Assembly: GCF_003074055.1 (NCBI RefSeq)
Contig: NZ_CP029043.1
Coordinates: 3,216,501 to 3,280,500, forward strand
Source of the DNA: Streptomyces nigra
GTDB lineage: Bacteria; Actinomycetota; Actinomycetes; Streptomycetales; Streptomycetaceae
Direction: 5' to 3'
Length of the DNA: 64,000 nucleotides
Shown here: in pieces, positions 41,360 through 50,146 of the stretch
Layout of the letters: the number at the start of each line of letters is the position of its first letter
Numbering within the stretch: the first letter of the stretch is position 1
The notes under the pieces: generated by a model
The model's database searches: none
What the model was told of the DNA's origin: nothing
The model's input: the letters and a program-made list of their open reading frames with translations, nothing else
Position numbers and translations under genes: made by a program

Positions 41360-43708
41360 CTATGCGGTACGGGCGGTTCCGGTGCCTTTCTCCGCGTCCA
41401 GCGCGTAGACGCAGCGGTCCTTGCTGCACGCGTACACCACGCCGTCGCGGACCACCGGGGAGCCGGTGATCTCGCCGCCGGTGGCGAGCTTCCAGCGCAG
41501 CCGGCCGTCGTCGGCCTTGAGCGTGTAGAGCAGATGGTCGGTGGAGCCGAAGTGGATACGGCCCTCCGCCACCGCGGGCGCGCCCACGATGTCGCCGCCC
41601 GCCTGGAAGCGCCACTTGGGCGTCCCGGTGACGGCGTCCAGGGTGTACAGGCCCTTGCCGCTGCCGACGTGGACATGGCCCGCGGCCACCAGCACCGGCT
41701 CGGTCGAGGAGCGGGCCTCGGTGGCGATGCGCCAGCGGTCGCGGCCGTCGGTGGCGTCCAGCGCGTACACCGTGCCGAGGTAGTCGGCCAGGTACACACC
41801 GCCGCCGGTCACCGCGGGGCCCGGCACGAAGGCAGGAGGGCACAGGAAGACCGCCGGGGCCTCGAAGTGCCAGCGGACGTGCCCGCCGATCGCGTCGAGG
41901 GCGAGCACCCGGGTCCCGGCCGAGACGTACACGAAGCCGTCGTGGGCGCGGGCCACCCGTACCGGCACCCCGCCGCAGGAGGCGGCGTCGCCGATCGGGT
42001 ACGACCAGCGCTCGTCGCCGGTGCGGGCGTCCAGGGCGCGCAGCCGGGCGTCCTGCCAGACGTACGCGATGCCGTCGAACAGCGCGGGGCCCGCCTCCGG
42101 GGTCTCGAAGTCGGTCTGCGCGCCGGTGATCTCCCAGAGCTTCTGGCCGTTCGACGCCTCCCAGGCCTGGACGCCGCCGCCGCGGGTGCCGGTGAGGACC
42201 GTGCCGCGCTCGGCCTTCAGGGAGTACACCCAGGCGTCCGTCTGGAGCCGCCACAGGTCGGCGCCCTCCCTGCAGTCCAGGGCGAACAGGGTGGGGCCGT
42301 CCGAGGCGTGGATGCGCCCGTCGGCGACCGCCATGGACCAGGCGACGTCCCGGGTCTTGAAGCGGCGCCGGCCGGTGGCCACGTCGAGCGCGTGCACCTC
42401 GAAGGAGGTGACGTAGACGAGGTCGCCGGCGACGGCGGGGGTGCCCCAGACGTCGTTGGACATGCGGAAGCGCCAGGGCCGCCAGCCGCCCGGGCCCTCC
42501 GGGGCCGCGGGCGCGGCCGGGAGGGCGGGGTCGGCGCCGTTGACGCCGGGGCGGGGCTTGGACCAGGAGGCGACCAGGGCGGCCTCGGCGGGCGGCGCCT
42601 TCATCGCGGCGGCGCGGGCGTCGGCGACCCGGGGGCCGGGGCCGATCGGGACGGCGGCGCCGGCCAGATGGACGGGGCCGGTGTCCGGGGCGCCGACCGG
42701 GACCGGCTGGGGCGCCGGGACGACCGGGTCGTGCGGCGGCGGGGGCGGCACGGGCGCGGGGACGTTGCGTCCGGCGCTGCGCCCGGAGGCGGGCGCGGGC
42801 TTGGGGGCGGGGCGGCCGCCGCGGCGCGTCTCGATCAGGCTGACGGCCCGCTCGGGCAGCCAGGCGGACGCGGTGCCGCTGTCGTCGGTGCCGGAGCCGA
42901 AGAGGTGCGGGGCGAGCTGGGCCTGCAGGTCGGCCGGGTTGGGGCGGGCCGTCGGGTCCATCTGCATACAGGACTCGATGAGGGGGCGCAGCTCGTCGGG
43001 CAGACCCTCCAGGTCCGGGCCCTCGCGGAGCAGCATGAAGACGGTCTCGACCGGGTTGGCGCCGTGGAAGGGCGGGTGCCCGGTGGCGGCGAACACCAGC
43101 ATCGAGCCGAGCGAGAAGACGTCGCTGGCGCCGGTGACGCTGCGGGAGTCCTTCGCCTGTTCCGGGGACATGTAGGCGGGGGTGCCGACGGCGACGTTGG
43201 TCATGGTCAGACGTGTGTTCGACACGCCGGACGCGATACCGAAGTCGATGACGCGGGGCCCGTCCTCGACGACGAGCACGTTGGACGGCTTGAGGTCGCG
43301 GTGGACGAGTCCGGCGCCGTGGATCGACTGGAGGGCCTCCGCCACACCCGCCGCCAGCCAGCGCACCGCCTGGGCCGGGAGCGGCCCGCACTCGTTCACT
43401 ATCTCCTCGAGGGAGGGCGCGGGGACGTACGCGGTGGCCAGCCACGGCACGGCGGCACGCGGGTCGGCGTCGACCACCGCGGCCGTGTAGAAGCCGGAGA
43501 CCGCCCGGGCCGCCTCCACCTCGCGCGTGAAGCGGACGCGGAAGAGCTGGTCCTCGGCGAGCTCCGTGCGGACGGTCTTGATCGCCACCCGCCGGCCCGA
43601 GGCCGACCGCGCGAGATAGACCAGCCCCATGCCGCCGGCGCCCAGCCGCCCGAGCACCTCGAACGGCCCGATCCTGCGCGGATCGTGCTGCGTCAGCTGA
43701 TCCACCAC
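41360..43708 (-). CDS. afsK: Ser/Thr protein kinase AfsK
   Basis: 782 residues from tandem GTG codons at 43708. The N-terminus ([19 protein letters not shown]) and kinase domain agree with S. coelicolor AfsK as I know it. Motifs: glycine loop GAGGMG, Lys44, catalytic Asp138 in HRDLKPSN, Asp155 of DFG, and Thr168 in the activation loop, which is the known autophosphorylation site of AfsK. A Pro-rich linker (about 300-420) leads to a C-terminal PQQ-type beta-propeller with repeats such as [16 protein letters not shown] and [12 protein letters not shown], which senses an unknown ligand. AfsK phosphorylates AfsR; KbpA restrains it (established). It is membrane-associated by repute; no strong helix is visible. 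Confidence 0.95.
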   Translation of the reverse strand: MVDQLTQHDPRRIGPFEVLGRLGAGGMGLVYLARSASGRRVAIKTVRTELAEDQLFRVRFTREVEAARAVSGFYTAAVVDADPRAAVPWLATAYVPAPSLEEIVNECGPLPAQAVRWLAAGVAEALQSIHGAGLVHRDLKPSNVLVVEDGPRVIDFGIASGVSNTRLTMTNVAVGTPAYMSPEQAKDSRSVTGASDVFSLGSMLVFAATGHPPFHGANPVETVFMLLREGPDLEGLPDELRPLIESCMQMDPTARPNPADLQAQLAPHLFGSGTDDSGTASAWLPERAVSLIETRRGGRPAPKPAPASGRSAGRNVPAPVPPPPPHDPVVPAPQPVPVGAPDTGPVHLAGAAVPIGPGPRVADARAAAMKAPPAEAALVASWSKPRPGVNGADPALPAAPAAPEGPGGWRPWRFRMSNDVWGTPAVAGDLVYVTSFEVHALDVATGRRRFKTRDVAWSMAVADGRIHASDGPTLFALDCREGADLWRLQTDAWVYSLKAERGTVLTGTRGGGVQAWEASNGQKLWEITGAQTDFETPEAGPALFDGIAYVWQDARLRALDARTGDERWSYPIGDAASCGGVPVRVARAHDGFVYVSAGTRVLALDAIGGHVRWHFEAPAVFLCPPAFVPGPAVTGGGVYLADYLGTVYALDATDGRDRWRIATEARSSTEPVLVAAGHVHVGSGKGLYTLDAVTGTPKWRFQAGGDIVGAPAVAEGRIHFGSTDHLLYTLKADDGRLRWKLATGGEITGSPVVRDGVVYACSKDRCVYALDAEKGTGTARTA

Positions 43709-43921
43709 TCTGCCTGCCACCTCCCCGTACGGGCCCCGTGCACCCACATATGTACGTGACCCCGTGCAGCGTCTCACCACCGCACCGCCGCGGCGGCACG
43801 CACCCCGATTCTTCCTGTCCGAGCGCCCGGTGGCGAACCCGGGTTCAAAAAGGGGTGTCTCGGTACAAACCGGTACATCGAGAGGGATGGCCGACCCCCC
43901 TCACCTGCCGGGACGCCCCGC

Positions 43922-44659
43922 TCAGCGCTCCAGAAGGGCGAACGACGCCCCCTGATTGTCGGTGACGACGGCGACCGTGCCGTACGACGTCTCGAAGGGC
44001 GGGACCTGCACCCGCCCGCCGAGGCCGCCCACCCGGGAGAGGGCGCGCGCGCCGTCCTCGACGCGGAAGTGCACGACGAAGTGGGGCGGCATCATCTCCG
44101 CGAAGACCTCCCCGACCGCCGCCCGCCCGAAGTCCGGCTCGGCGCCGGGGCCGAACAGGGCGTCGTGGAAGAGCCCGCCGTAGAAGGTGTTGGCGGCCTC
44201 GGTGTCCCGGGCGTACAGCTCGGCCCACGCGAACGTCCCCGGCTCGTGCCGGCGCCCGAACCCGGGGTGCGAGCCCGCCTCCCACAGCCCGAACACGGCG
44301 CCCTCGGGGTCGGTGACCAGCGCGGCCGTGCCGAGCCCCTCCCCCACTTCCACGGGCGAGGTGACCACCTGGCCGCCCGCCTGCCGGATCCGCCCGGCCA
44401 GCGCCCGGGCGTCCGGGGTCGCGAAGTACACCGTCCACACGCTGGGCATCCGCCCGTCCGTCTTCGGCGTCAGCGCGGCCACCCGGTCGCCGTCCAGCAG
44501 GGCCCATACGGCGGAGTCGTACGCCTCCTCGAAGGCCCAGCCGAAGAGCTCGCCGTAGAACCGCCTGCCCGCTTCCACGTCGGGGATCTGCGCGTCCACC
44601 CAGCACGGGACGCCCTCCACCTGATCCGTTCCGTCTGTGGATGCCCTGTTTTCGGCCAT
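43922..44659 (-). CDS. kbpA: Two-domain VOC/glyoxalase-like protein, AfsK-binding KbpA candidate
   Basis: 245 residues with two vicinal-oxygen-chelate (glyoxalase-like) modules: GVPCWVDAQIPDVEAGRRFYGELFGW, and AWAELYARDTEAANTFYGGLFH. Each ends in a VTDPEGAVFGLWE / VTDNQGASFALLE strand. In S. coelicolor the gene next to afsK encodes KbpA, a protein of about 250 residues that binds unphosphorylated AfsK and holds its activity down; the name is given from that position and size. Whether the fold also binds a metal or a small molecule is open. It is divergent from a TetR gene, 213 bp upstream of afsK on the same strand. Confidence 0.75.
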   Translation of the reverse strand: MAENRASTDGTDQVEGVPCWVDAQIPDVEAGRRFYGELFGWAFEEAYDSAVWALLDGDRVAALTPKTDGRMPSVWTVYFATPDARALAGRIRQAGGQVVTSPVEVGEGLGTAALVTDPEGAVFGLWEAGSHPGFGRRHEPGTFAWAELYARDTEAANTFYGGLFHDALFGPGAEPDFGRAAVGEVFAEMMPPHFVVHFRVEDGARALSRVGGLGGRVQVPPFETSYGTVAVVTDNQGASFALLER

Positions 44660-44773
44660 ACCGCCAACGTAACGGCCCCGCGCGCACCGCGCAGACCAGG
44701 CACACCACCCCTCGCACCCCGGTGCACCCCATTTGCAGTCGGCCGAATCGCGCCCCGATGCCGCCTCGGTAAG

Positions 44774-44788
44774 CTGACGACATGACAG
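44774..44788. promoter_or_regulatory. Degenerate CTGACG-N3 element over the tetR start codon
   Basis: CTGACG ACA TGACAG matches the operator in 10 of 12 arm positions; the left arm is exact. The ATG of the TetR gene (44782) lies inside it. It is weak, but the position would suit autoregulation. Confidence 0.3.
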
Positions 44789-45429
44789 GACAAGTGCGTA
44801 CCGTCGACGGCCGCGTGGCCGGCCGGCGTGGGCAGGCGACCCGGCAGAAGCTGCTCGACTGCCTCAGCGAGATGCTCAGCTCTTCCCCGTACCGGGACGT
44901 CAAAGTCATCGATGTCGCCCGGAAGGCGGGCACTTCTCCCGCCACCTTCTACCAGTACTTCCCGGACGTCGAGGGCGCCGTCCTGGAGATCGCCGAGCAA
45001 ATGGCCACCGAGGGCGCGGAGTTGACCGAGCTGGTCGAGGGCCGCAGCTGGACGGGGAAGGCCGGCTGGCAGACCGCGCAGGAACTCGTCGACGGCTTCC
45101 TGGACTTCTGGCGCCGCAACGACGCGATCCTGCGGGTCGTCGACCTCGGCGCGTCCGAGGGCGACAAGCGCTTCTACAAGATCCGCATGAAGATCCTGAA
45201 CTCGGTCAACAACTCCCTCGCGGACGCGGTGACCCAGCTCCAGGCGAAGGGCAAGGTCGACAAGGACGTCAACCCCGCCGCCATCGCCGGATCGCTCGTC
45301 GCGATGCTCGCCGCCGTTGCCTCGCACCAGAAGGGCTTCCAGACCTGGGGCGTCAAGCAGGCCGAACTCAAGCCCAATCTGGCCCTGTTGGTGCACCTGG
45401 GCGTGACCGGCAGGAAGCCGACGAAGTGA
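44782..45429 (+). CDS. TetR-family regulator (SCO4421-like)
   Basis: 215 residues. The HTH is VAGRRGQATRQKLLDCLSEML then VIDVARKAGTSPATFYQYFPDVEGAVLEIAEQM (in parts), with the FYQYFPDVE signature of a conserved actinobacterial TetR clade. The C-terminal ligand domain is helical, ends with TWGVKQAELKPNLALLVHLGV, and is Lys-rich near 130-160. It is the only TetR protein in the window and therefore the best local candidate for the regulator of the CTGACG-N3-CGTCAG sites, although its gene is a conserved neighbour of kbpA/afsK and may have another role. Its ligand is unknown. Confidence 0.92.
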   Translation: MTGQVRTVDGRVAGRRGQATRQKLLDCLSEMLSSSPYRDVKVIDVARKAGTSPATFYQYFPDVEGAVLEIAEQMATEGAELTELVEGRSWTGKAGWQTAQELVDGFLDFWRRNDAILRVVDLGASEGDKRFYKIRMKILNSVNNSLADAVTQLQAKGKVDKDVNPAAIAGSLVAMLAAVASHQKGFQTWGVKQAELKPNLALLVHLGVTGRKPTK

Positions 45430-45484
45430 CGCCCGAGCGTCCGGCGGGGCGGCCTCCCGCCGGATAGCCCCCCAAGTCCTGTCT

Positions 45485-45521
45485 GGCAGGCGGTGGTCCA
45501 CCGGGTGGGCCACCGCCTGCC
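45485..45521. terminator. Bidirectional hairpin between tetR and the AsnC gene
   Basis: A 12-bp perfect stem, GGCAGGCGGTGG (45485-45496) with CCACCGCCTGCC (45510-45521), in the gap between two convergent genes. Confidence 0.75.
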
Positions 45522-45526
45522 GTGCG

Positions 45527-45991
45527 TCACGGCCCGGTCCGGCCCGGCAGCGGCCGGTCCTTCACCACGTGCTTCATCACCAGCGTCGACGTCAGCCGCT
45601 GCACCCCCGGCAGCGTGGCCAGCCGCTCGTCGTACAGCCGCTGGTAGGCGGCGAGATCGGCGGCGACGACCCGCAGCAGATAGTCGGGCTCCCCGAACAG
45701 CCGCTGCGCCTCCAGCACCTCCTCCACCTCGCCGAGCGCCCGCTCGAACCCGGCGACGGTGTCCCGGTCCTCCTGCCGCATGGAGACGAAGACCAGCGCC
45801 TCGAAGGCCAGCCCGACGGCGGCCGGGTCCACCACGGCCCGGTATCCGCCGATGGCGCCGGACCGCTCCAGCTCGCGCAGCCGCCGATGGCACGGCGAGA
45901 CACTGAGCCCCACCCGGGCGGCCAGCTCCGTCACGGTGAGCCGGCCGTCCTGCTGCAGCTCGGCGAGGATGCGTCTGTCCACGTCGTCCAT
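45527..45991 (-). CDS. Lrp/AsnC-family regulator
   Basis: 154 residues. The HTH at the N-terminus reads DDVDRRILAELQQDGRLTVTELAARVGLSVSPCHRRLRELERSG (in parts), the standard AsnC pattern. The RAM (ACT-like) effector domain follows: ALVFVSMRQEDRD, FGEPDYLLRVVAADLAAY, and LPGVQRLTSTLVMKHVV. Such regulators sense amino acids and form octamers. No divergent amino-acid gene is next to it, so no target can be named. It is convergent with tetR across a strong hairpin. Confidence 0.93.
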   Translation of the reverse strand: MDDVDRRILAELQQDGRLTVTELAARVGLSVSPCHRRLRELERSGAIGGYRAVVDPAAVGLAFEALVFVSMRQEDRDTVAGFERALGEVEEVLEAQRLFGEPDYLLRVVAADLAAYQRLYDERLATLPGVQRLTSTLVMKHVVKDRPLPGRTGP

Positions 45992-46048
45992 GGGCGGATC
46001 CTCCCCCGGAGGGCGGGGTGCCGGGCAAATGCCGCCGTCGTTTTCGGG

Positions 46049-46543
46049 TCAGCGGGCCTGCGCCCGCGCGGTGAGCCGGAAGACGCGGATCTCCCGGTCC
46101 ACGCGAGCCTGATAGGTCGTGTACGGGGGCCAGAGGGCCACCGCGGCCCGCCAGGCCGCCTCCCGCTCCTCCCCCGTCAGGAGCGCGGCCGTGACGGCGA
46201 TCGTGCGGCCCTTGACGTCGATCGCGGCATCGGGGTGGGCGAGGAGATTGTGGGTCCACGCGGGGTGTCCGGGCCGGCCGAAGTCGGAGCCGACGAGGAG
46301 CCAGGAGCGGCCCTCCCCCTCGGGCACACAGGCGAGCGGCGTCCGGCGGGTCCGTCCGCTGCGGGCGCCGGTGGAGGTCAGCACGACACCGGGCAGCATC
46401 AGGCCGCTGAGCAGCACCTTTCCCCGGGTGAGCCGGTGCACGGCCCGGTCGAGGGCGGGGACGGCATGGGGGGCGGCGCGGGCGAAGGCCCGGGTCGCGG
46501 AGACCTTCTGCACGGCGCGTACGACGGCTCGCGGCATGCTCAC
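46049..46543 (-). CDS. Deazaflavin (F420)-dependent nitroreductase-like (Ddn) protein
   Basis: 164 residues from the GTG at 46543, overlapping the stop of the acyl-CoA dehydrogenase gene by four bases (GTGA); an ATG at 46537 is possible. Split-barrel of the Ddn type: LMLPGVVLTSTGARSGRTRRTPLACV, WLLVGSDFGRPGHPAWTHNLLAHPDA and the C-terminal TTYQARVDREIRVFRL. Coupling to an acyl-CoA dehydrogenase in the operator-controlled operon suggests an F420H2-dependent reduction in the same pathway (inference). The second Ddn-like gene (25195) is shorter. Confidence 0.88.
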   Translation of the reverse strand: MSMPRAVVRAVQKVSATRAFARAAPHAVPALDRAVHRLTRGKVLLSGLMLPGVVLTSTGARSGRTRRTPLACVPEGEGRSWLLVGSDFGRPGHPAWTHNLLAHPDAAIDVKGRTIAVTAALLTGEEREAAWRAAVALWPPYTTYQARVDREIRVFRLTARAQAR

Positions 46544-47739
46544 ACCCGCACCTCCCCTGTCCCGGGCGCCTCCGCCTCGAAGAGCCGGGCCGCCCCGGCG
46601 GCGTGCGCGCGCAGCCGGTGGACCGGCCCGAGGAGCAGTTCGTCGCCGGCGGCCCGCTTGAAGTACAGGTGCGCCTCGTGCTCCCAGGTGAAACCGAGTC
46701 CGCCGTGGAACTGGACGGCCTCGGCGGAGGCGGTCCGCTGCGCCCGCAGGGCCTGGGCGAGGGCGAGGCCGCCGGCCCGTTCGCCGTGGGCCGCCGCCCA
46801 GGCCGCGTAGTACGCCGCGGACCGGGCCGCCTGCACCTCGACGTACACGTCCGCGAGCCGGTGCTTGACCGCCTGGAAGGACCCGATCGGCCGCCCGAAC
46901 TGCTCGCGCCGCCCGACGTGCTCCACGGTCCGCTCCAGGGCCCGTCCGGCGGCGCCCACGGCCTCGCAGGCGAGGACCGCCGCGGCCCGGTCGCCAATCT
47001 CCGCGAGGGCGCCGGTCACGTCGGACCCCTCCTCCCCGAGCAGTCGCGCCTCGACGTCCCTGAGGTGCACCCGGCCCTGTGGGCGGGTGGCGTCCACGGT
47101 GGTCCGCCGGGCGCGGGCCACTCCGGCGGCGTCGCCGGGCACCAGGAACAGCAGGGTCCGCGGGCGGGTGTAGCCCCCGGTGTGCGCGGCGACCACGAGC
47201 AGGCCGGCGCTGTGCCCGTCCAGCACCTGGTCCGCCTGCCCGTACAGCCGCCAGCCGTCCGCGGTCCGCCGGGCCTGTACGCCGCCCGCCCGGCCGCCGC
47301 CGGCCCAGTCGCCGCCGTTGCCGCCGGTCAGGGCCAGGGCGGTGGCGAGGACGGTGCCGTCGACGGCGAGCGCGGCGGTGACGGCGCCGGAGGCGAGGCG
47401 GGGCAGCAGTTCCTCCCGCTGGGCCGCGGTGCCGAGCGCGGCGATCAGGGCGGCGGCGAGGACGGTGGTGGCCAGCAGCGGGGAGGGCGCCAGGACCCGG
47501 CCGGTCTCCTCGCAGGCGAGGGCGAGTTCGGTCACCGAGCAGCCGACACCGCCGTATGTCTCGGGGAGGGCGAGGCCGGGCAGGCCGAGCCGTTCGGCGA
47601 GGGCGGTCCACAGCGCGGGGTCGTGACCGGAGGGGGTGTCGAGGGCCGCGCGCAGCTCGGCCGGACCGCAGCGGCTCTCGAGCAGGTCGCGCAGGGCGCG
47701 GCGGACGCCATCCTGCTCGGGGGTGAGGCTGGTGTCCAT
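46540..47739 (-). CDS. Acyl-CoA dehydrogenase
   Basis: 399 residues from the ATG at 47739. Acyl-CoA dehydrogenase fold: PETYGGVGCSVTELALACEETGRVLAPSP, the FAD region REQFGRPIGSFQAVKHRLAD, and the C-terminal AVQFHGGLGFTWEHEAHLYFKRA. The last motif is typical of the actinobacterial ACADs that act on cyclic or branched CoA esters, many of which work as unequal subunit pairs in steroid breakdown (family knowledge). Only one such gene is present here. It is read leftward from operator site 6, 30 bp upstream, divergent from the second thiolase gene. Confidence 0.93.
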   Translation of the reverse strand: MDTSLTPEQDGVRRALRDLLESRCGPAELRAALDTPSGHDPALWTALAERLGLPGLALPETYGGVGCSVTELALACEETGRVLAPSPLLATTVLAAALIAALGTAAQREELLPRLASGAVTAALAVDGTVLATALALTGGNGGDWAGGGRAGGVQARRTADGWRLYGQADQVLDGHSAGLLVVAAHTGGYTRPRTLLFLVPGDAAGVARARRTTVDATRPQGRVHLRDVEARLLGEEGSDVTGALAEIGDRAAAVLACEAVGAAGRALERTVEHVGRREQFGRPIGSFQAVKHRLADVYVEVQAARSAAYYAAWAAAHGERAGGLALAQALRAQRTASAEAVQFHGGLGFTWEHEAHLYFKRAAGDELLLGPVHRLRAHAAGAARLFEAEAPGTGEVRV

Positions 47740-47768
47740 GGGCGGTTCCCTCCGGCTCTTCCCCTTGG

Positions 47769-47787
47769 ATCTGACGGTCCGTCATAT
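47769..47787. promoter_or_regulatory. CTGACG-N3-CGTCAG operator, site 6
   Basis: ATCTGACG GTC CGTCATAT (one mismatch) in the 90-bp gap between the divergent acyl-CoA dehydrogenase and thiolase genes, placed to control both. Confidence 0.8.
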
Positions 47788-47829
47788 TAGAAGCGCCGAC
47801 ATGAGATGCCCAGAGGCGGGAGGCCGCGC

Positions 47830-49008
47830 ATGACTGCCGGGAGCCGGAGCGTCGCCGTGGTGGGTGTGGCCCTGTCCGACTGCGGGCGGGTGGACGACGC
47901 GACCGCGTACGCCCTGCACGCCCAGGCCGCGCGCCGGGCACTGGCCGACGCGGGGCTCGGCCGGGAGGTGGTGGACGGGTTCGCCTCCGCGGGCCTCGGC
48001 GTGCTCGCGCCCATCGAGGTGGCCGAGTATCTGGGGCTGCGCCCGACCTGGGTGGACTCCACGTCGGTCGGCGGTGCCACCTGGGAGGTGATGGCCGCCC
48101 ACGCGGTCGACGCGATCGCCCGCGGCCACGCGAACGCCGTGCTGCTGGTGTACGGCTCGACGGCCCGCGCGGACATCAGGGCGGGCCGCAGGACGGGCGA
48201 CCTGTCCTTCGGCGGCCGGGGGCCCGCGCAGTTCGAGGTCCCCTACGGGCACACGCTGATCGCCAAGTACGCCATGGCCGCCCGCCGCCACATGCTCGAA
48301 CACGGCACGACCGTCGAGCAGTTGGCGGAGGTGGCCGTCCAGGCGCGGGCCAACGCGGCCCTCAACCCGGAGGCGCTGCACCGCGACCCCGTCACCGTGG
48401 ACGACGTGCTGTCCGGCCCGATGATCGCGGACCCGTTCACCCGGCTGCACTGCTGTCTGCGCTCCGACGGCGGCGCGGCGGTGCTGCTGGCCGCCGAGGA
48501 GTACGTCCCCGACTGCCGGACGGCACCGGTGTGGGTGCTCGGCAGCGGGGAGCACGTCTCGCACGCGTCGATGTCCGAGTGGCCGGACTTCACGACCGGC
48601 CCGGCGGCGGTGAGCGGGCGGCTCGCCTTCGCCCGGGCCGGACTGCGGCCCGAGGAGATGGACTTCGCCGAGCTGTACGACGCCTTCACCTATATGACGC
48701 TGGTGACCCTGGAGGATCTGGGCTTCTGCGCCAAGGGCGAGGGCGGGGAGTTCGTCGGAAAGGGGCGGCTGCTGGTGCGCGGCGGGGAGCTCCCGGTGAA
48801 CACGGACGGGGGCGGTCTGTCGGCCCAGCATCCCGGGATGCGCGGGCTGTTCCTGCTGGTGGAGGCGGTGCGTCAGCTGCGGGGCGAGGCCGGGGAGCGT
48901 CAGGTGGCCCGGCGGGGCCGGACGGGGGAGCCGCCTCGGCTGGGCGTGGTGTCGGCGACGGGGGGATGGTTCTGCTCGTCGGGGACGTTGGTACTGGGAA
49001 GGGAGTGA
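47830..49008 (+). CDS. Thiolase-like lipid-transfer protein (second copy)
   Basis: 392 residues from the ATG at 47830 (GGGAGG six bases upstream). The fold is as at 38381: VAVVGVALSDCGRVDD, the active-site helix region VGGATWEVMAAHAVDAIARG, ELYDAFTYMTLVTLEDLGFCAKGEGG and NTDGGGLSAQHPGMRGLFLLVEA (in parts). It shares the same architecture with the first copy but is only distantly similar, so the two are not a recent duplication. There is no DUF35 gene directly behind it; the DUF35 protein at 51739, in the same regulon, is its likely partner. It probably catalyses a thiolytic or retro-aldol cleavage of an acyl-CoA. Confidence 0.9.
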   Translation: MTAGSRSVAVVGVALSDCGRVDDATAYALHAQAARRALADAGLGREVVDGFASAGLGVLAPIEVAEYLGLRPTWVDSTSVGGATWEVMAAHAVDAIARGHANAVLLVYGSTARADIRAGRRTGDLSFGGRGPAQFEVPYGHTLIAKYAMAARRHMLEHGTTVEQLAEVAVQARANAALNPEALHRDPVTVDDVLSGPMIADPFTRLHCCLRSDGGAAVLLAAEEYVPDCRTAPVWVLGSGEHVSHASMSEWPDFTTGPAAVSGRLAFARAGLRPEEMDFAELYDAFTYMTLVTLEDLGFCAKGEGGEFVGKGRLLVRGGELPVNTDGGGLSAQHPGMRGLFLLVEAVRQLRGEAGERQVARRGRTGEPPRLGVVSATGGWFCSSGTLVLGRE

Positions 49009-49027
49009 ACCGACCCGAGGAGACGGT

Positions 49028-49453
49028 ATGGCGCTGACCCGTGAAGAGCGTGAGCAGTTCCTCGCCGAGCCGCATGTCGCGGCGCTGGCGGTCGACGCGG
49101 GAGGCGGGCGGGGCCCGCTGACCGTGCCCATCTGGTACCAGTACGCCCCCGGCGGCGACGTGTGGATCCTGACCGGCCTCGACTCCCGCAAGAACCGGCT
49201 GATCCAGGAGGCGCGCCGGTTCTCCCTGCTGGTGGACCGGCTGGAGCCGACGATCCGGTACGTGTCGGTGGAGGGCCCGGTCCTGCGGACCGTGCCGGCC
49301 ACCCTGGAGGACCTGCGGGAGATCTCGGCGCGCTATCTGCCGCCCGAGAAGGTCGACGGCTATGTCGACTTCGCCTGGAAGAACCACGGCGAGCAGGTCG
49401 TCGTCCACATGCGGCCCGAGCACTGGCTGTCGTCGGACATCGGCCGGCTCTGA
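49028..49453 (+). CDS. Pyridoxamine 5'-phosphate oxidase-like split-barrel flavoprotein
   Basis: 141 residues. PPOX/FDOR-type split barrel: LAEPHVAALAVDAGGGRGPLTVPIWYQY, WILTGLDSRKNRLIQEARRFSLLVD, VSVEGPVLR, and a C-terminal WKNHGEQVVVHMRPEHWLSSD. Related small proteins bind FMN or F420 and act as reductases or haem/bilin binders. It follows the thiolase gene by 19 bases and should be co-transcribed from operator site 6, so a reductive step in the pathway is likely. It carries no signal peptide. Confidence 0.88.
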   Translation: MALTREEREQFLAEPHVAALAVDAGGGRGPLTVPIWYQYAPGGDVWILTGLDSRKNRLIQEARRFSLLVDRLEPTIRYVSVEGPVLRTVPATLEDLREISARYLPPEKVDGYVDFAWKNHGEQVVVHMRPEHWLSSDIGRL

Positions 49454-49487
49454 GGCCGGGCCGTCCCCCGCACGCGACAATCGCGGC

Positions 49488-50144
49488 ATGGGAACGGATC
49501 TTCACGACCTGCTGAGGTCGCTGCGGGTGTGGGACGTCGAGCTGCCCGCCTTCGACCCGTCGGACGCGCCCGGCGAGCCGCTCGGCCTGTTCACCGAGTG
49601 GTTCGCCGACGCGGTCGCGGCCGGGCAGACGGAGCCGCACACGATGTCCCTCGCCACCGCGGACGAGGAGGGCCTGCCGGACGTGCGGACGGTGATGCTG
49701 CACGGCGCCGACGTGTCGGGCTGGGCCTTCGCCACGCACCGGGACAGCAGCAAGGGCCGCCAGCTCGCCGCCCGCCCGTACGCGGCCCTCGGCTTCTACT
49801 GGCCGGCGCGGGGCCGTCAGGTGCGGGTGCGGGGCCCCGTGACGGCGGCCCCGTCCGCCGAGTCCCAGGCCGATCTGCACGCCCGCTCGACGGGGGCGCT
49901 CGCGGCGGCCCTGACCGGACGGCAGAGCGAGGTGCTCGGCTCCCCCGAGGAGCTGGAACGGGCGTCGCGGGCCGCGTGGGAGCGGGCCCGGCGGGAGCCG
50001 GACGCGCCGGTGCCGACGTGGACGCTGTACCGGGTGCGCCCCGACGAGGTGGAGTTCTTCCAGGGCGACGCCGAGCGGCGGCACGTCCGGCTCGTCTACC
50101 GGCGCGCGGAACCGGGGTGGGTCAAGGAGCTGCTCTGGCCCTGA
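49488..50144 (+). CDS. PdxH-type pyridoxal 5'-phosphate synthase family protein
   Basis: 218 residues from the ATG at 49488. PNPOx fold with the family's order of blocks: TEPHTMSLATADEEGLPDVRTVMLHGAD, FATHRDSSKGRQLAARPYAALGFYWPARGRQVRVRG (in parts), EVLGSPEEL, and the C-terminal WTLYRVRPDEVEFFQGDAERRHVRLVYRR. True PdxH proteins end with a similar WGGYR-x-x-P-x-E-x-E-F-W block; here it is WTLYRVRPDEVEFF, so substrate range may differ. It uses FMN and oxygen. It lies downstream of the split-barrel gene and is convergent with an acetyltransferase gene, ending three bases before it. Confidence 0.85.
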   Translation: MGTDLHDLLRSLRVWDVELPAFDPSDAPGEPLGLFTEWFADAVAAGQTEPHTMSLATADEEGLPDVRTVMLHGADVSGWAFATHRDSSKGRQLAARPYAALGFYWPARGRQVRVRGPVTAAPSAESQADLHARSTGALAAALTGRQSEVLGSPEELERASRAAWERARREPDAPVPTWTLYRVRPDEVEFFQGDAERRHVRLVYRRAEPGWVKELLWP

Positions 50145-50146
50145 CG

